A stretch of DNA of 64,000 bases. Origin: Asparagopsis taxiformis (lineage: Eukaryota; Rhodophyta; Florideophyceae; Bonnemaisoniales; Bonnemaisoniaceae). The position numbers were made by a program, and so were the translations under genes. This document shows, in pieces, positions 31,219-41,692 of this stretch (the first letter of the stretch is position 1; each line of letters begins with the position of its first letter). The notes under the pieces are model-generated. The model ran no database searches. It was not told the DNA's origin and saw nothing but the letters and a program-made list of their open reading frames with translations. The stretch is taken from contig JALQPE010002070.1 of the NCBI GenBank assembly GCA_030407315.1, positions 1 to 64,000 on the forward strand, given 5' to 3'.

Positions 31219-31505
31219 ATTGAACGGGTTGTTGGAAGATAGCACTGGTCGACTGTTTGTGGAGATTATGTGTACGAGACTCAGTTACCGAACATAATCA
31301 CTGCGCATTATGAGTATCGACCGTCAGCTCGAGCTCGGAGAGAACGACAGACAGCAGAAGGGGTGGCAAGGGAAATGAAGGGGACGCTTGAATTGGTTGG
31401 AAGTTTGGTGCCACCGATTTTTGGAAATTGACTTTGCGATCACCTGTTTTACGATTTTACAAGGGTACGCTTCTCACTGATGCCTCTTCTCATGGCGCTA
31501 CCACT

Positions 31506-32384
31506 CTAGTTGAAACCTCCAATAGTCGATGTGCCCAACCCAGCAACAAAGTTCTCACTCGGTCCTTTAACTTGCGGTACCAGTACCTTATCAATTAATC
31601 CGTACGTCCTGGCCTCTGGAGCTGTGAGGTACATGTCTCTGCTAAGATCTTTCTTTAGTTGTTCATGACTGCGCCCAGTAAACTCATGTAGGCCATCAAT
31701 TATTCTCTTTCGCTGCTTGAGCACGTTTTGGACCTCTATCTGGATATCAGAGGCCTGCCCACGAACAGCATCGGGCAACGAAGGGCTCTGTAACAAGAAG
31801 CGTGCATTTGGCAGCGACATGCGCCGTCCCTTTGTTCCAGCACCTACCAAGAAAGCGCCCATTGATGCTGCTAAGCCGAGATTGAGCGTGGTAACAGGGT
31901 ATTTCATCGCTTGCATGCAGTCATAAACTGCAAGTCCAGCAGGCACTGTTCCACCTGGACAGTTGAAATACATGGACACATTTGCTTGGGCGTCGTCGTT
32001 CTCGAGATATAGTAACACTGCTATGATCTGATTTGCAGTTTCATCATCCATATCTTGACCCACGTAGATAATGCGTTCGCGATACAGTCTGTTGAAAATG
32101 TCGATGAACTCATGATTCTGAGCCCCTGGCGCTTTATACGGAACCTTCGGTACACCACCCGCCATTTGGATTGTAGCAGCGCGTCGCGGTCGATTTGCGG
32201 TGTTACGCTGGTTGCGAGCTGGTTTGTGCATGCGCGCGTGCGCGTCTTGCAATTGTACGCAGGGCAGAGGGAGAGGTGCAGCAAATGCTGACATGTTTGT
32301 CCGCTGGTGATTCAAAGGTGCTGTGTCGAGTGGAATCGAAGCGCTGTCGAGCAAGTTCAACGACTGCAACGAAGAATTGGGCAT
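31506..32384 (-). CDS. ClpR-like (inactive ClpP) subunit of a plastid Clp protease
   Basis: A 292-residue member of the ClpP family (294-302 with alternative counts not supported). An N-terminal extension of about 75 residues precedes a normal ClpP core. A second ATG at 32294 starts MSAFAAPL, whose early Phe and many Ala/Arg fit a red-algal plastid transit peptide. Of the catalytic triad, Ser is present in GLAASMGAF and Asp in LSRDMYL, but the His of the usual IHQP motif is Gln in FLLQSP. This marks it as a ClpR-type subunit that builds the ring without cutting. It would act in the plastid stroma with active ClpP and a ClpC chaperone. The neighbour at 32530 is divergent, with 145 bp between the starts. 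Confidence 0.82.
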   Translation of the reverse strand: MPNSSLQSLNLLDSASIPLDTAPLNHQRTNMSAFAAPLPLPCVQLQDAHARMHKPARNQRNTANRPRRAATIQMAGGVPKVPYKAPGAQNHEFIDIFNRLYRERIIYVGQDMDDETANQIIAVLLYLENDDAQANVSMYFNCPGGTVPAGLAVYDCMQAMKYPVTTLNLGLAASMGAFLVGAGTKGRRMSLPNARFLLQSPSLPDAVRGQASDIQIEVQNVLKQRKRIIDGLHEFTGRSHEQLKKDLSRDMYLTAPEARTYGLIDKVLVPQVKGPSENFVAGLGTSTIGGFN

Positions 32385-32529
32385 CGGAGATCGGCTTCGC
32401 CCAAATCCAATTTAATCTGAAATAAAAAAAACATCCACTTTGACAGATTAGCTCATCTTCACGGACTGCTACTCGGGCAATACCACCTCCGGCAATGTAG
32501 AGCAGTGACGGTGTGCCTTTGCCTTTGAG

Positions 32530-33756
32530 ATGGACGCCACCCAACATCGTCGAATTGCCTTCTGCCCCATTGCACTCCCATCTGTTCCTCGTCCAACTAC
32601 CAACATTACCAGAAGTATCTGCATCCGAGCCTCAGTCAACGCCAGCAAAACTTCGCCAAATCCTTCCATCGCTGCTGCTCTGGCAGCCGTTCTTCTTGCT
32701 ATACCTATCGCATTACCAGTACGTGCCCGTCTTACCGAAAATTGCCGCAGAGTTCTACCAATTGCATCTGTTTCTGCGCTTGCTGTTTCGGTATTACTGC
32801 GCCCACGTCCTATATTGTCTGTGCAAAATACACATGCAAACAGAAATTCGTCCAGCGCTGACGCTGACGAAGAGCAGCCTCAACGCTTTTTAAACGATGT
32901 GCTCGATGCTGCTGCAATTCCTAATACCTCACCCAGCTCGTTATTTCAAGCGAGTAGGCAAGAATGGGATTCGCCCGCTTCATCCGACAACACGGTTTCA
33001 ACAGCACCAAGTCCCGATACTGCAACCAAAGCTACGCAAAATACAACAAAAACTGAATCATCTAGTGTGTATTCCTACTCCTTTGCGAGCACCAGGAAGA
33101 AGCGTAAGGCGTCCTCACCACCCCAAAGTAGCTCCCGTTCAACAGACCCGTCAGTCTCTAATATCAATTCCTACCAGGCTGAAAGTCGTCAAACTGCGGG
33201 AAGCTCTGAGAATGTCTTTCACAACATGCGCTCTGAATTTGAAAATGGTGACTCATCACAAATTCACCCAAACGAACAAGATGGGAGATATGACGAACCA
33301 GACTCAAATTCAGAACAGAGAAGACCTTCAACTGAACCTATTTCCCGTGTTACACCACCACAACCCATCACGACTTCAAATCTTGTCTCAAAAGTTGTAC
33401 GCCTCCCTGTACAGGTATTATCTGAAGTTATACTCCCTCTAGTACATATTATATCCCTTGTATGGTATGACTGGAAAGTGTCTATTCTTCAACCACCTTC
33501 ACCTTCAGACCGAAATTCTATCGATGCACTCTTTTACCCACCACTAGAGCCGCGGCATAACAATTCAAAGCGCAAAGCTGCTTCATCACAATATTATACC
33601 GAAGATTCAAATGACAACTTTGAATATACACAGGAGAATGATGGCGTTCAGCTCTCAGAGGAGGAGATGCAGATAGAGCAAGTTCGCCAAGTTACCAAAA
33701 AGGCGGTTAAGAATGTGTCCAGTACATTCCGCAAACTGATGAAGGAGTTTCTCTGA
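32530..33756 (+). CDS. Unknown protein, probably organelle-targeted
   Basis: A 408-residue protein of no recognised family. The N-terminus is basic and rich in Ser/Thr/Arg/Ile, like a plastid transit peptide. Two hydrophobic stretches follow (IAAALAAVLLAIPIAL and VLPIASVSALAVSVLL, residues about 47-90). The middle 150 residues are Ser/Asn/Gln-rich and low in complexity. A conserved-looking C-terminal part has a hydrophobic segment (VLSEVILPLVHIISLVW) and ends in a charged helix. It shares a 145-bp upstream region with the ClpR-like gene and converges on the CNNM gene with a 50-bp gap. Confidence 0.6.
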   Translation: MDATQHRRIAFCPIALPSVPRPTTNITRSICIRASVNASKTSPNPSIAAALAAVLLAIPIALPVRARLTENCRRVLPIASVSALAVSVLLRPRPILSVQNTHANRNSSSADADEEQPQRFLNDVLDAAAIPNTSPSSLFQASRQEWDSPASSDNTVSTAPSPDTATKATQNTTKTESSSVYSYSFASTRKKRKASSPPQSSSRSTDPSVSNINSYQAESRQTAGSSENVFHNMRSEFENGDSSQIHPNEQDGRYDEPDSNSEQRRPSTEPISRVTPPQPITTSNLVSKVVRLPVQVLSEVILPLVHIISLVWYDWKVSILQPPSPSDRNSIDALFYPPLEPRHNNSKRKAASSQYYTEDSNDNFEYTQENDGVQLSEEEMQIEQVRQVTKKAVKNVSSTFRKLMKEFL

Positions 33757-33806
33757 GTGACTAGAACACACGAACCGTTCAGTTGTCATGACAGTTTATT
33801 AGGGAC

Positions 33807-35651
33807 TCAACTTTGGAAACGACTGTGTCCTCTGTCAGATTCTTCAATTCGTTCCGATTCTCCAAGTGCTTCATTTGACCGGTTATCTCGTTTCGATGTT
33901 GCATCAACTTCCAGTCCTATCGCATCAGTACTATCGGTTCCGTTTGGCACATCGGATTGTTTACCGGCCTCGTTCTCTTCTGCATCGGCTAACCTTTGCA
34001 ATTCCTCGTCCGTCAGCACATCGGCCCGGACACTGATGATTCTTCTGTCGTCCGCCTCTGTAACGCAGAATTTTACTTTATTGAACACCAACTCGTCCCC
34101 AACATCTGGAATTCCCCCCATTCGAGCGCACAAGAAACCAGAGATTGTGCCGTAGTCATGCAAATCATCTTCAGTGAGATTCATCACCAGTGCTTCATCC
34201 ACCTTGTCGAGGTCTGCTTGACCGTCTAACAAGAAACCGCCATCACTTGCCCTCTCAATGAATTGCGCTTCTGCTTCGTAGTCGTCATCCTCGTCATAAA
34301 TCTCACCGACAACTTCCTCTAAAATATCCTCTAGAGTTACCAAACCTGCTGTTCCACCGTATTCGTCCACGACAATTGCCATGTGTAACCTGCGCTTCCT
34401 CATTTCTTCGAGCACGACCCACACAGACATTGATTCTGGTACGAAGAAAGCAGGGTCGATTATTTCAGATACCCTTGTGGACTGTAGTGGTAATGCGTCA
34501 TCACTCAGGTAACGGAGTAAGGATTTAGCCATGGCAACACCAATGATATTGTCAATAGTGCCTTCGTAAACTGGCATTCGAGAGTAATGCGACTGTGATT
34601 CAACAACCAACAAGTCCTTGAGAGTGTTATCTGAGGGAAGTGCAACCATATCCACCCGAGGACACATAACCTCACGAACATACGTTTCCTCCAAATCAAG
34701 AACATTCTTGATGATTTGGGATTCGTACTTTTCAATACTTCCGGCACGATCTGCACCAGCGACTATCAGCCGAAGTTCTTCTTCACTGACAGTAGCATCG
34801 TTCTCTAGAGGTAGTTTCAAAATTCGCAATATTTGAGTAGAGACCCAAGCTAGCAGTTTCCCAACAGGGAATACGATGACAGACAACGTGCTGATCACGG
34901 GCACCATAACTCTTGCAACTTTAGCCGGTGCATGAACCGCGAGCGCTTTAGGTAGAATTTCTCCGAAGAAAAGAAAGAACACTGTTAACACGGCAGTTAC
35001 ATAGCCGACGGCAGCGGCACCAAAAATGTCGCCAGCTATTTCGGTTGCAATGGCAGTGGAAAAAACTGTCGCCGATGTTGTCGTGACAAGGATAGTGGTC
35101 AGAAAGCGTGTCAAGTCTGATTCTAGCAGTGAAAACGGAGATGAAGGACCCTCCTTATCTGCAAGTTCTCTGACTTTCCATGGCCACAAAGTGGTAATTG
35201 CTGTTTCAGCGGCGGCCAACGCTGCTCCCACTACAAACATAACTGATGCTAGAGCTATTAAATTCTTCTGAACTGGTTGCTTTGGAATGTTTGAAGCTAG
35301 TGCTTCTCGACTCGTACTGGGTACTGCGATAGTAGCGAGGGCTAATGGATATTTCCGCGATGTCACATGGTTTGATAACAATAGAGTGTGAGAATTCGAC
35401 ATTGATACATGTCGAAGAATGTACTTGGAATTGTGCGCACGTGACATAGAAATAGAGGGAGTGGTAGACACCTGATTAGATGTACATGACGTCGTCCGGG
35501 AGCTAACACTGACAAGAGTACTGAGAAGAAGCGCACCCAGTGCGGCGAAAATAATTTTCAACAATCGCAGTCGCAGATATCGCTGCGCTCTGAATGGAAT
35601 GGTCAAGTTATCTTCCATATAGCGAATGGGGAAATGCGATGGTGTGCGCAT
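33807..35651 (-). CDS. CNNM/CorC-type membrane protein with CBS domains (plastid Mg homeostasis)
   Basis: A 614-residue protein. After a long N-terminal extension comes a DUF21 transmembrane domain. It includes FVVGAALAAAETAITTLWPWKVRELAD, which has the hallmark AAETA, and the FGEILPKALAV segment. Two CBS motifs follow (VDMVALPSDNTL ... YSRMPVYEG; MRKRRLHMAIVVDEYGGTAGLVTLEDILEEVVGEI). A CorC_HlyC transporter-associated domain comes next (GFLLDGQADLDKVDEAL ... GDELVF), then an acidic tail. This order is shared by bacterial CorC and by plant chloroplast CBSDUFCH/MGR proteins linked to magnesium release. ATG 35651 is the first in frame. Plastid location is inference. Confidence 0.85.
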   Translation of the reverse strand: MRTPSHFPIRYMEDNLTIPFRAQRYLRLRLLKIIFAALGALLLSTLVSVSSRTTSCTSNQVSTTPSISMSRAHNSKYILRHVSMSNSHTLLLSNHVTSRKYPLALATIAVPSTSREALASNIPKQPVQKNLIALASVMFVVGAALAAAETAITTLWPWKVRELADKEGPSSPFSLLESDLTRFLTTILVTTTSATVFSTAIATEIAGDIFGAAAVGYVTAVLTVFFLFFGEILPKALAVHAPAKVARVMVPVISTLSVIVFPVGKLLAWVSTQILRILKLPLENDATVSEEELRLIVAGADRAGSIEKYESQIIKNVLDLEETYVREVMCPRVDMVALPSDNTLKDLLVVESQSHYSRMPVYEGTIDNIIGVAMAKSLLRYLSDDALPLQSTRVSEIIDPAFFVPESMSVWVVLEEMRKRRLHMAIVVDEYGGTAGLVTLEDILEEVVGEIYDEDDDYEAEAQFIERASDGGFLLDGQADLDKVDEALVMNLTEDDLHDYGTISGFLCARMGGIPDVGDELVFNKVKFCVTEADDRRIISVRADVLTDEELQRLADAEENEAGKQSDVPNGTDSTDAIGLEVDATSKRDNRSNEALGESERIEESDRGHSRFQS

Positions 35652-36455
35652 TGGCGATATATAATTCAATTTGGGATCGTCATTGTGGGTTCGGTGGGAG
35701 CTGCAAACGAAACGATGCGGGACATCAGCAGTTGAGCGTGGAGCAGGCGGGAAGGAAGGAGCGAGAGGAACAGAAAAATGTGCAAGTCTGAAGCCAGGAA
35801 TGTAAGAGGTGTCGCGAAAAGACAACGGGATACGATAGCCTGTAGAAGTCCTAAAAATCACATTGGTAGGACTGCATCGACGACATGGTAGCGTGAGAAT
35901 GACATAGGCCGGGAGCGCAGGGCGTATGGCGCTCGCCAGCGCCGGTACGTTTTGTGAGGCCAGGGCTACTTGATAGTCGATGCGAAGGGTGTAGAGACCC
36001 TTCGTCTACGGGTACAAGCGAATATGGTTGACGCAGAACAATCGTGGCGAGATATGAAACGAAGAGCAATCACTCTGTGGAGAATGGGAGTAGCATTTCG
36101 CTAGAACGAACTATTGGAGTTGATGCAAAGTCGTAGTTGGAATGTGATCAGCTTGATAGAGGCTGAATCTTGAGCGCGTGGCGAGATGAATCGTTGCGCA
36201 ATGGATTGAGATCGTCCAGATTCGGCAGCAACAGCGTCAAGGTGTGGTGCGTTCGACACTTGGGTGCCTTTTATTTGCGATAAAATTTGCGATCGATTGA
36301 AGACTTGATCAAAGCGTTTTCATCTCGCAGGCATTGTCTTCCCCCTATCCTTTTTGTAGCACACACTCCCACTCTTAGATGTACCTCTGCTCTGATGCTT
36401 GCAGGGTTTCTAATTGCACAATCGATAGCATCTGAGCGGCTTTAAACATTCCATC
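35652..36455. promoter_or_regulatory. Divergent intergenic region
   Basis: 800 bp between the CNNM and LTO1-like starts. No gene is supported. It should hold both promoters, but I see no clear core motif beyond CT-rich patches near 36340-36380. Confidence 0.4.
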
Positions 36456-37692
36456 ATGGTGTCGAGTGCATTTGTGCTCACACCCAGTCTCTTATCCAAT
36501 CATCACATCTCGCCCCGCAATTGTTCACTTCAGCATTCAACTTTCACATCCACCACAGCGTTTCGCACTCTTGCAAAGCCCCTCAGACAGCAGTTCAACA
36601 CATTTCAAATACGAGCATGCAGCACCAACCCTGAATTACAAGACGCAGAGCAACCTGCAGAGCAGCTCAATTCTTCTTTTTCTTCCAACATTCGCAAGCT
36701 GCTAGCTGTGCTTTCCCTCGCAGGTTGTCTGGAAACCACTTATCTCACGTTTAACAAACTATTTTCCTCTCCCGGTGCGATTTGTGCAACTCAAGGTTGT
36801 CTGGATGTCCTTTCCGGCCCATTTTCTTCCTTCCTCGGTATTCCACTCACTCTATTTGGGTTGATAGCGTATGCTTCCTTTGCATACCTTGCTATCTGGC
36901 CGCTGTTTGCCACTGAGCAAGAGGTATTAATATCCGATGATTCTGAAGAAACAGAGTTGTATTCTGCAGCCGAAGTTTATGCCAGACGCGATGCAGTCAC
37001 ACGCCCCCTTCTTCTCGCTATTTCTTCTGCTATGACTGTGTTTTCAGCTTACCTCATGTCCATTCTCATCTTCGTTATCAAGAGTATGTGTCCGTATTGT
37101 CTTTTTTCGGCTGCAATAAGTACGATATTGTTCATAATCACTGCTTTTGTTGGTAGAGCTGTGCCATCGCCCGGTACGGCTTTGAAAATTGGCGGTGGTG
37201 CTACCCTTCTCGCTTCTCTTGGCGCTGCAGCCCTGTTCTTTGTATCCATGCCAGCTCAGATTCTTGCCCAGGCTCCATCAGAACCGCAGTCTCCGCCTGC
37301 CATCACGATGAACTCCACGAAGGATACGATGGTAAGTTGTGTCTGAAATAGCGGATCCTTTATTCACCATGACTATACCACAAACTAACTCCGATTGTTT
37401 TGCTGCTGTTTGTCTGTAGAGAATTGCTTCAAAACTTGCTGAGAAAAATACCAAGATGTATGGGGCATATTGGTGCAGTCATTGCTATGATCAGAAGCAG
37501 CGTTTTGGCAAGAAAGCATTTTCAAAGATCGAATACATTGAATGTGACAAATACGGGACCAGCTCGCGTTATCAGCTTTGTCGAGACAAGCGAATCGCAG
37601 GATATCCGACATGGGAAATCAATGGGGAACTGTATCCGGGAGAAATTGTGATTGAAGAGTTGGAACGTTTAGTTGATGAGTCTAGCAAGTAA
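36456..37692 (+). CDS. LTO1: VKOR-thioredoxin fusion, LTO1-like thylakoid oxidoreductase
   Basis: Two exons, 36456-37331 and 37420-37692, are joined by a phase-0 intron of 88 bp (GTAAGT...CTGTAG), giving 382 residues. Residues 1-55 look like a plastid transit peptide. The VKOR domain has the loop cysteines C110 and C115 (CATQGC), the redox pair CPYC at 212-215 and four to five membrane helices. After the intron comes a soluble thioredoxin-like domain with WCSHC (C311, C314) and the cis-proline motif GYPTW. In plants and cyanobacteria this fusion forms disulfides in thylakoid-lumen proteins and is needed for photosystem II assembly. The intron falls exactly between the two domains. Confidence 0.92.
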
Positions 37693-37764
37693 GGTGCGCG
37701 CACTGAAAACGATCTGTACATCAACAACTAATTTTATCGTACAACTAAAATAGCATGACAACAA

Positions 37765-38442
37765 TCATTCGTGCATCTTTAGTACAATAGTGTTCTTGTT
37801 TTGAATGCGAAGATTGGATCGTTCTCGCATTGCACGATGAGCATCATCTGCTGTAGCAAACACAATGCAAGCAACGCCCGACTTGCGCAAATGGCGTACA
37901 TCACAGACCTCGTACGCACCGAAGAAAGACCATATAACTCGAGACGGCATGTTAACCGGCAAATTGGACGCCAGCAGGGCGCGCCCCCTTTCCTCATCAG
38001 TTGGTGCAATAACATTCATTCGCTTTCGTAATGTTGTGCGGCGGTTTTTAGACGCCGACAGCATCGTCATCTCGTTCACTAGACGCGCATCGATCGGAGC
38101 TGCACGCACCAACTTGAGGCCTGCAACTTTTCCACTAATCTTCTCGCTGGCAACTCGAGCTGCATCCTGTGAGCCGGCATCGAACACCCAGATGGAGTGG
38201 TTCTGGAATACATCTGCCTGTCCCTGTTGAAGCGAGTATGAAGACGTGTCTGATGTCGCGGATGGTGCCTTTTCAACGCCGTTCCGCTTGAGGAACAGCT
38301 CAATATCCTCCCTTGATGCGTAACTGGCGGGACCTGCTATGCGAACAAAGCGCTTTTCCCGGCTGGTGGCTTGTTGTACATGGCTCGCTTCTGCGGACAG
38401 ATATCGCCGTGCGATCGATGCTGCAGGTACTCGACGAAGCAT
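37765..38442 (-). CDS. RNA-recognition-motif-like protein, probably mitochondrial
   Basis: A 225-residue protein. The first 20 residues (MLRRVPAASIARRYLS) resemble a mitochondrial presequence. A degenerate first module lies around residues 30-115. The C-terminal 75 residues have an RRM-like pattern: ALLASNLP as the RNP2-type strand, then VIWSFFGAYEVCDVRHL and GVACIVFATADDAHRAM as the RNP1-type strand and helix. The RNP1 aromatics are weakly kept, so RNA binding is a moderate inference. Convergent with LTO1, 72 bp apart. Confidence 0.6.
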   Translation of the reverse strand: MLRRVPAASIARRYLSAEASHVQQATSREKRFVRIAGPASYASREDIELFLKRNGVEKAPSATSDTSSYSLQQGQADVFQNHSIWVFDAGSQDAARVASEKISGKVAGLKLVRAAPIDARLVNEMTMLSASKNRRTTLRKRMNVIAPTDEERGRALLASNLPVNMPSRVIWSFFGAYEVCDVRHLRKSGVACIVFATADDAHRAMRERSNLRIQNKNTIVLKMHE

Positions 38443-38592
38443 TGTTCAACGTGATGTGAGAGGAATGCGATGCCTGGAACAGAGTGTCGCTCTGCCGTCG
38501 TCCATGTGCATCTTTTACGTCTCCACGTTTTCATTGGCGGAAATGTCCAGGCAAATTTTATTGAAAAAATGATCTATAATAATATAGTTGTG

Positions 38593-39492
38593 TCAAGGCA
38601 AATGGGTAGAGCGACGTCTTAGGTCGTTAACTAACTTGGAGAGACGCTTCCGATCTCCGAGCGGCATAGCGTTTCCAAACTCCGTTCTAATATCATCATC
38701 AGTAAGTCCCAGCACAGCTCGTCCATCCATCCGTTCTTCAATGAACAATTGTCTGTACTCTCCCAGCCCGGTCATCTCAAGTTCATCGATAACGTCACTC
38801 AAGTCCCACGACATGACGTTCGCAGCCCGTGTGCGTAGTTTGCGGTCAAATCTTTCGAACTGATCGTCGCTATCATCCCAGTATTCACCATCTACATCGA
38901 CAAACTCGTCCTGATATTTATCCGAGCTGTCATCGCCAATTCCCAACATTCTTCGCCCGACAAATGATATTGCGCCACCAAGTAATACCAGAGGAAACAT
39001 CATCTTGGCGAAAACAGCCGCAGCTATGAATGGCGTGCCAATGAAGAACATGCCAGCCCCCGCGGAAGCGCAAGCCAAGAAAGCAAACGCTGCTAACGAT
39101 GCCATCACTGTGAATATAACAGGCACAATGATAAGTGGGATGATTGAAAATGCCAAGAAAAGCGATACATGGAATAGAACATTTGTTGCGACGCCAGCAA
39201 GGGCAATACCAGATAGTGCGATGATACTGAATGCAGTGCGTTCAGAACTGCTCGCGTTCTCCCAACCGCGTCTGACCTTGTATACAGCTGTCTCCAGCTC
39301 GCGTGTAACTGGACGTCTTTCGCGAACATGGCGACCAGATGGCCTTCTTGAGCGCCGCCTCATATGGACGACATTGACTTTTGAAGTTGTGGAACATTTG
39401 GGTTTGTGCAACCTGCTGCTGTCTCGATACGCAAATGAGGTGACAGAAGGACCTGTATAGACCTTGCTGGGAAGCAGAACGATGAATGCCAT
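38593..39492 (-). CDS. Membrane protein with C-terminal SAM domain
   Basis: A 299-residue protein. The N-terminal 65 residues are basic and may be a targeting peptide. Residues about 85-180 contain three to four hydrophobic helices rich in Ala/Phe/Ile. An acidic linker (DEFVDVDGEYWDDSDD) follows. Residues about 230-295 form a sterile alpha motif: W-DLSDVIDELEMTGLGEYRQ, then MDGRAVLGLTDDDI, then LGDRKRLSKLVNDL. SAM domains mediate homo- or hetero-oligomerisation, here presumably on the cytosolic or stromal face. The combination has no function I can name. Confidence 0.72.
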   Translation of the reverse strand: MAFIVLLPSKVYTGPSVTSFAYRDSSRLHKPKCSTTSKVNVVHMRRRSRRPSGRHVRERRPVTRELETAVYKVRRGWENASSSERTAFSIIALSGIALAGVATNVLFHVSLFLAFSIIPLIIVPVIFTVMASLAAFAFLACASAGAGMFFIGTPFIAAAVFAKMMFPLVLLGGAISFVGRRMLGIGDDSSDKYQDEFVDVDGEYWDDSDDQFERFDRKLRTRAANVMSWDLSDVIDELEMTGLGEYRQLFIEERMDGRAVLGLTDDDIRTEFGNAMPLGDRKRLSKLVNDLRRRSTHLP

Positions 39493-40245
39493 GATGATTG
39501 ATGCAGTCTACGTGGCACTGCGCTGGTCAAATAGTTTCCCGTCGACTTGCGACTTTAAACATGCCCAGCCGCGAGCAGATGAGCTCAAGGCATGAATGGC
39601 GCATAACCATCATGGCTGCGGATGTCTACAAAATTGAACACAATTTCTCAATTCAAACAAATAGAAATCAATTCCTCGGACCATTGTACGAAAAATGATC
39701 GCAAGCGGGTTGGTTTTGTTTCTCAACGTGATGCCATCAACATTTGATATGTACAACTTCTACCTCACATGTAAAGCAACACATAACAATAGTAGCAATG
39801 AACACAAATACCTACACTGTTCCTCCAGATGTAAAAACTTGTTTCATCCAGTTCAAAAACAGCAACCTCTCTTCTTGATGTACAACATCTGACATCGATG
39901 ACGCCGTTAGTCATCAATAACGAGTTCCCAACAGCAGACCTTCGAATCACTGATAAAGAACTGATCAATCGCCAAGTATATTCAGAAACATTCAACCCAA
40001 CACTCAGTACACAGCATCTTGCTCCTTTCCACCACAGATCAACCCGTATGGTCCCGCAAGTCTCTCACTAGATCCTGCGAATCATCTGCAAACGACATAC
40101 CACGGAATAAGGTGGACAGGCTACTCACCAAACATAGAAAATTGCGCATCCTCGAAAGCCATGCATCCGTTTGCTGTAAACAATCGGTTGACTTCCTTAC
40201 AGACATCCACAATCATTTCCCGCCGCGGCTACACCGCACCGCTTC
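39493..40245. other. Intergenic region
   Basis: 750 bp with no supported gene and no striking repeat. AT-rich around 39600-39900. Confidence 0.45.
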
Positions 40246-41692
40246 TCACGTGTGACTAATAGTATCCAAACTATGCCACTGCGCGGCAGTCATGATGTCT
40301 TCGGCACCGTCCACTTGAAACCCTTCCTGCCCCACCACATCATCTCCTTTAGAGTCACCAACTCCATCATGCGCATCCGCATTTCTCACGACCTCATTCC
40401 CACTACTCTCGTCGACGACATGCCCATCACCATTCTCCACATCATGTGAAACTAATACCCCATCCCGAGCCAAGAGAGCATTACTGACAGTGTCATGCTC
40501 AACTGCTACTTTACCGACGTCGTCATGCTGCGTTCCATCATCAGTCCCTACTGGATTTCCAGCGTTGTCATGCGCAACCAAGGCATGATTGGCAGTGCTA
40601 TTCGCCACAACAGTAGCATTTGCAGGATTGACGTGCTCAACTGCAGTGCTTGGTACGCCATACTCTTCAACGGCTGCATCACGAACAGCTGCGTTAACAT
40701 ACATAGCCGTGGTTTCATCGCCCGGCAGATCAGGTACCTGTGAGGCTGTGACATGGGAACTAGTTGGTACAGCTTCCTGCACTGCGTGATGAGTATCCAT
40801 TTGCAGACCGTCAGCGGGGTAAGGAACAATAGGCACTTGAGATGGTATATTCATAATCGCACCCTGACGCAATTGTTCTGTTGAAGGGGGTGGTGTTGCA
40901 GTCGCACCCGATTGGCGCATACGTTTACGTCCTCTTCGCGAACTGGCCGACTTTGCCTTTTTCATGGCAATTTGTTTCCTTTTCTCCTCGCACCATCGCC
41001 TCTTTGCCTCCAACTCTTGGTCAGCTGAATGAAGGTCTTCTTTCGCGGCATGCTCAACTGGTCTAGCAGGGACATTTGTTGGATGCACGTCTGCGGCGGG
41101 CATCGGAACAAAATGCGCATCGCCAGGTGCAGCGGTTGCGGCGGCATGTGCAGCAGCTGCGGACGCTGCAGCAGCAGCTTCAGCGGCATCGTTAGCCGGT
41201 TCAGCATCTGAGAAGGAGAGACGAGCACGTTTTGATGGAATATGGTGCACGGGTAAAGAAGAATCTGATGCTACGTGATGCTGCAAGGCGGATTGTTGAT
41301 GAAGGGTGTGGGCATGATAGTGGATGCTCTGATTCTGCATGTGCATGATGGGCGTCGAGATTGGCGGTGCATGGGCAGACTGAACGACATGAGTCTGTAC
41401 CTGATCAGAAGTAGTTGGAGCATATGGAGGGGGAGATTGTGCTGGGTTTTGTTTCATCTGTTTTTTGCGCGCTTTCGCTTCTATCTCCAGACGTTTAGCC
41501 TGGCGCCATTCATGCTGAGCCTGTCGTATGGCTTCCAATTCTTTTGCACAGAACAACGACAAGGACGGGTTAGTTTGAAACGAGAGCAAGCGAGAACAAG
41601 TGGAGGGATGGGTTGCACATACCAGGCTGTACATCGGGAGCTGTGTTATTCATGGGCTGAACGACAGGGATTTGATTGTATTGCAAGCTCAT
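40246..41692 (-). CDS. Low-complexity, possibly nuclear protein, two exons
   Basis: Exon 1 is 41623-41692 and exon 2 is 40246-41540. The 82-bp intron has GTATGT, a CTAAC branch-like site and an AAAG acceptor; it is phase 1 and restores ...DVQP-ELEAIRQ, giving 454 residues. The protein begins with a Gln-rich leader, then a basic helical region (residues about 25-55), Pro/His/Gln-rich sequence, a KRARLSF nuclear-signal-like patch, a poly-Ala block, and a second basic helix (EAKRRWCEEKRKQIAMKKAK ... RRGRKRMR). A long Asp/Val/His/Asn-rich C-terminus follows. No known domain is recognised; the basic helices may bind nucleic acid. Confidence 0.6.
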
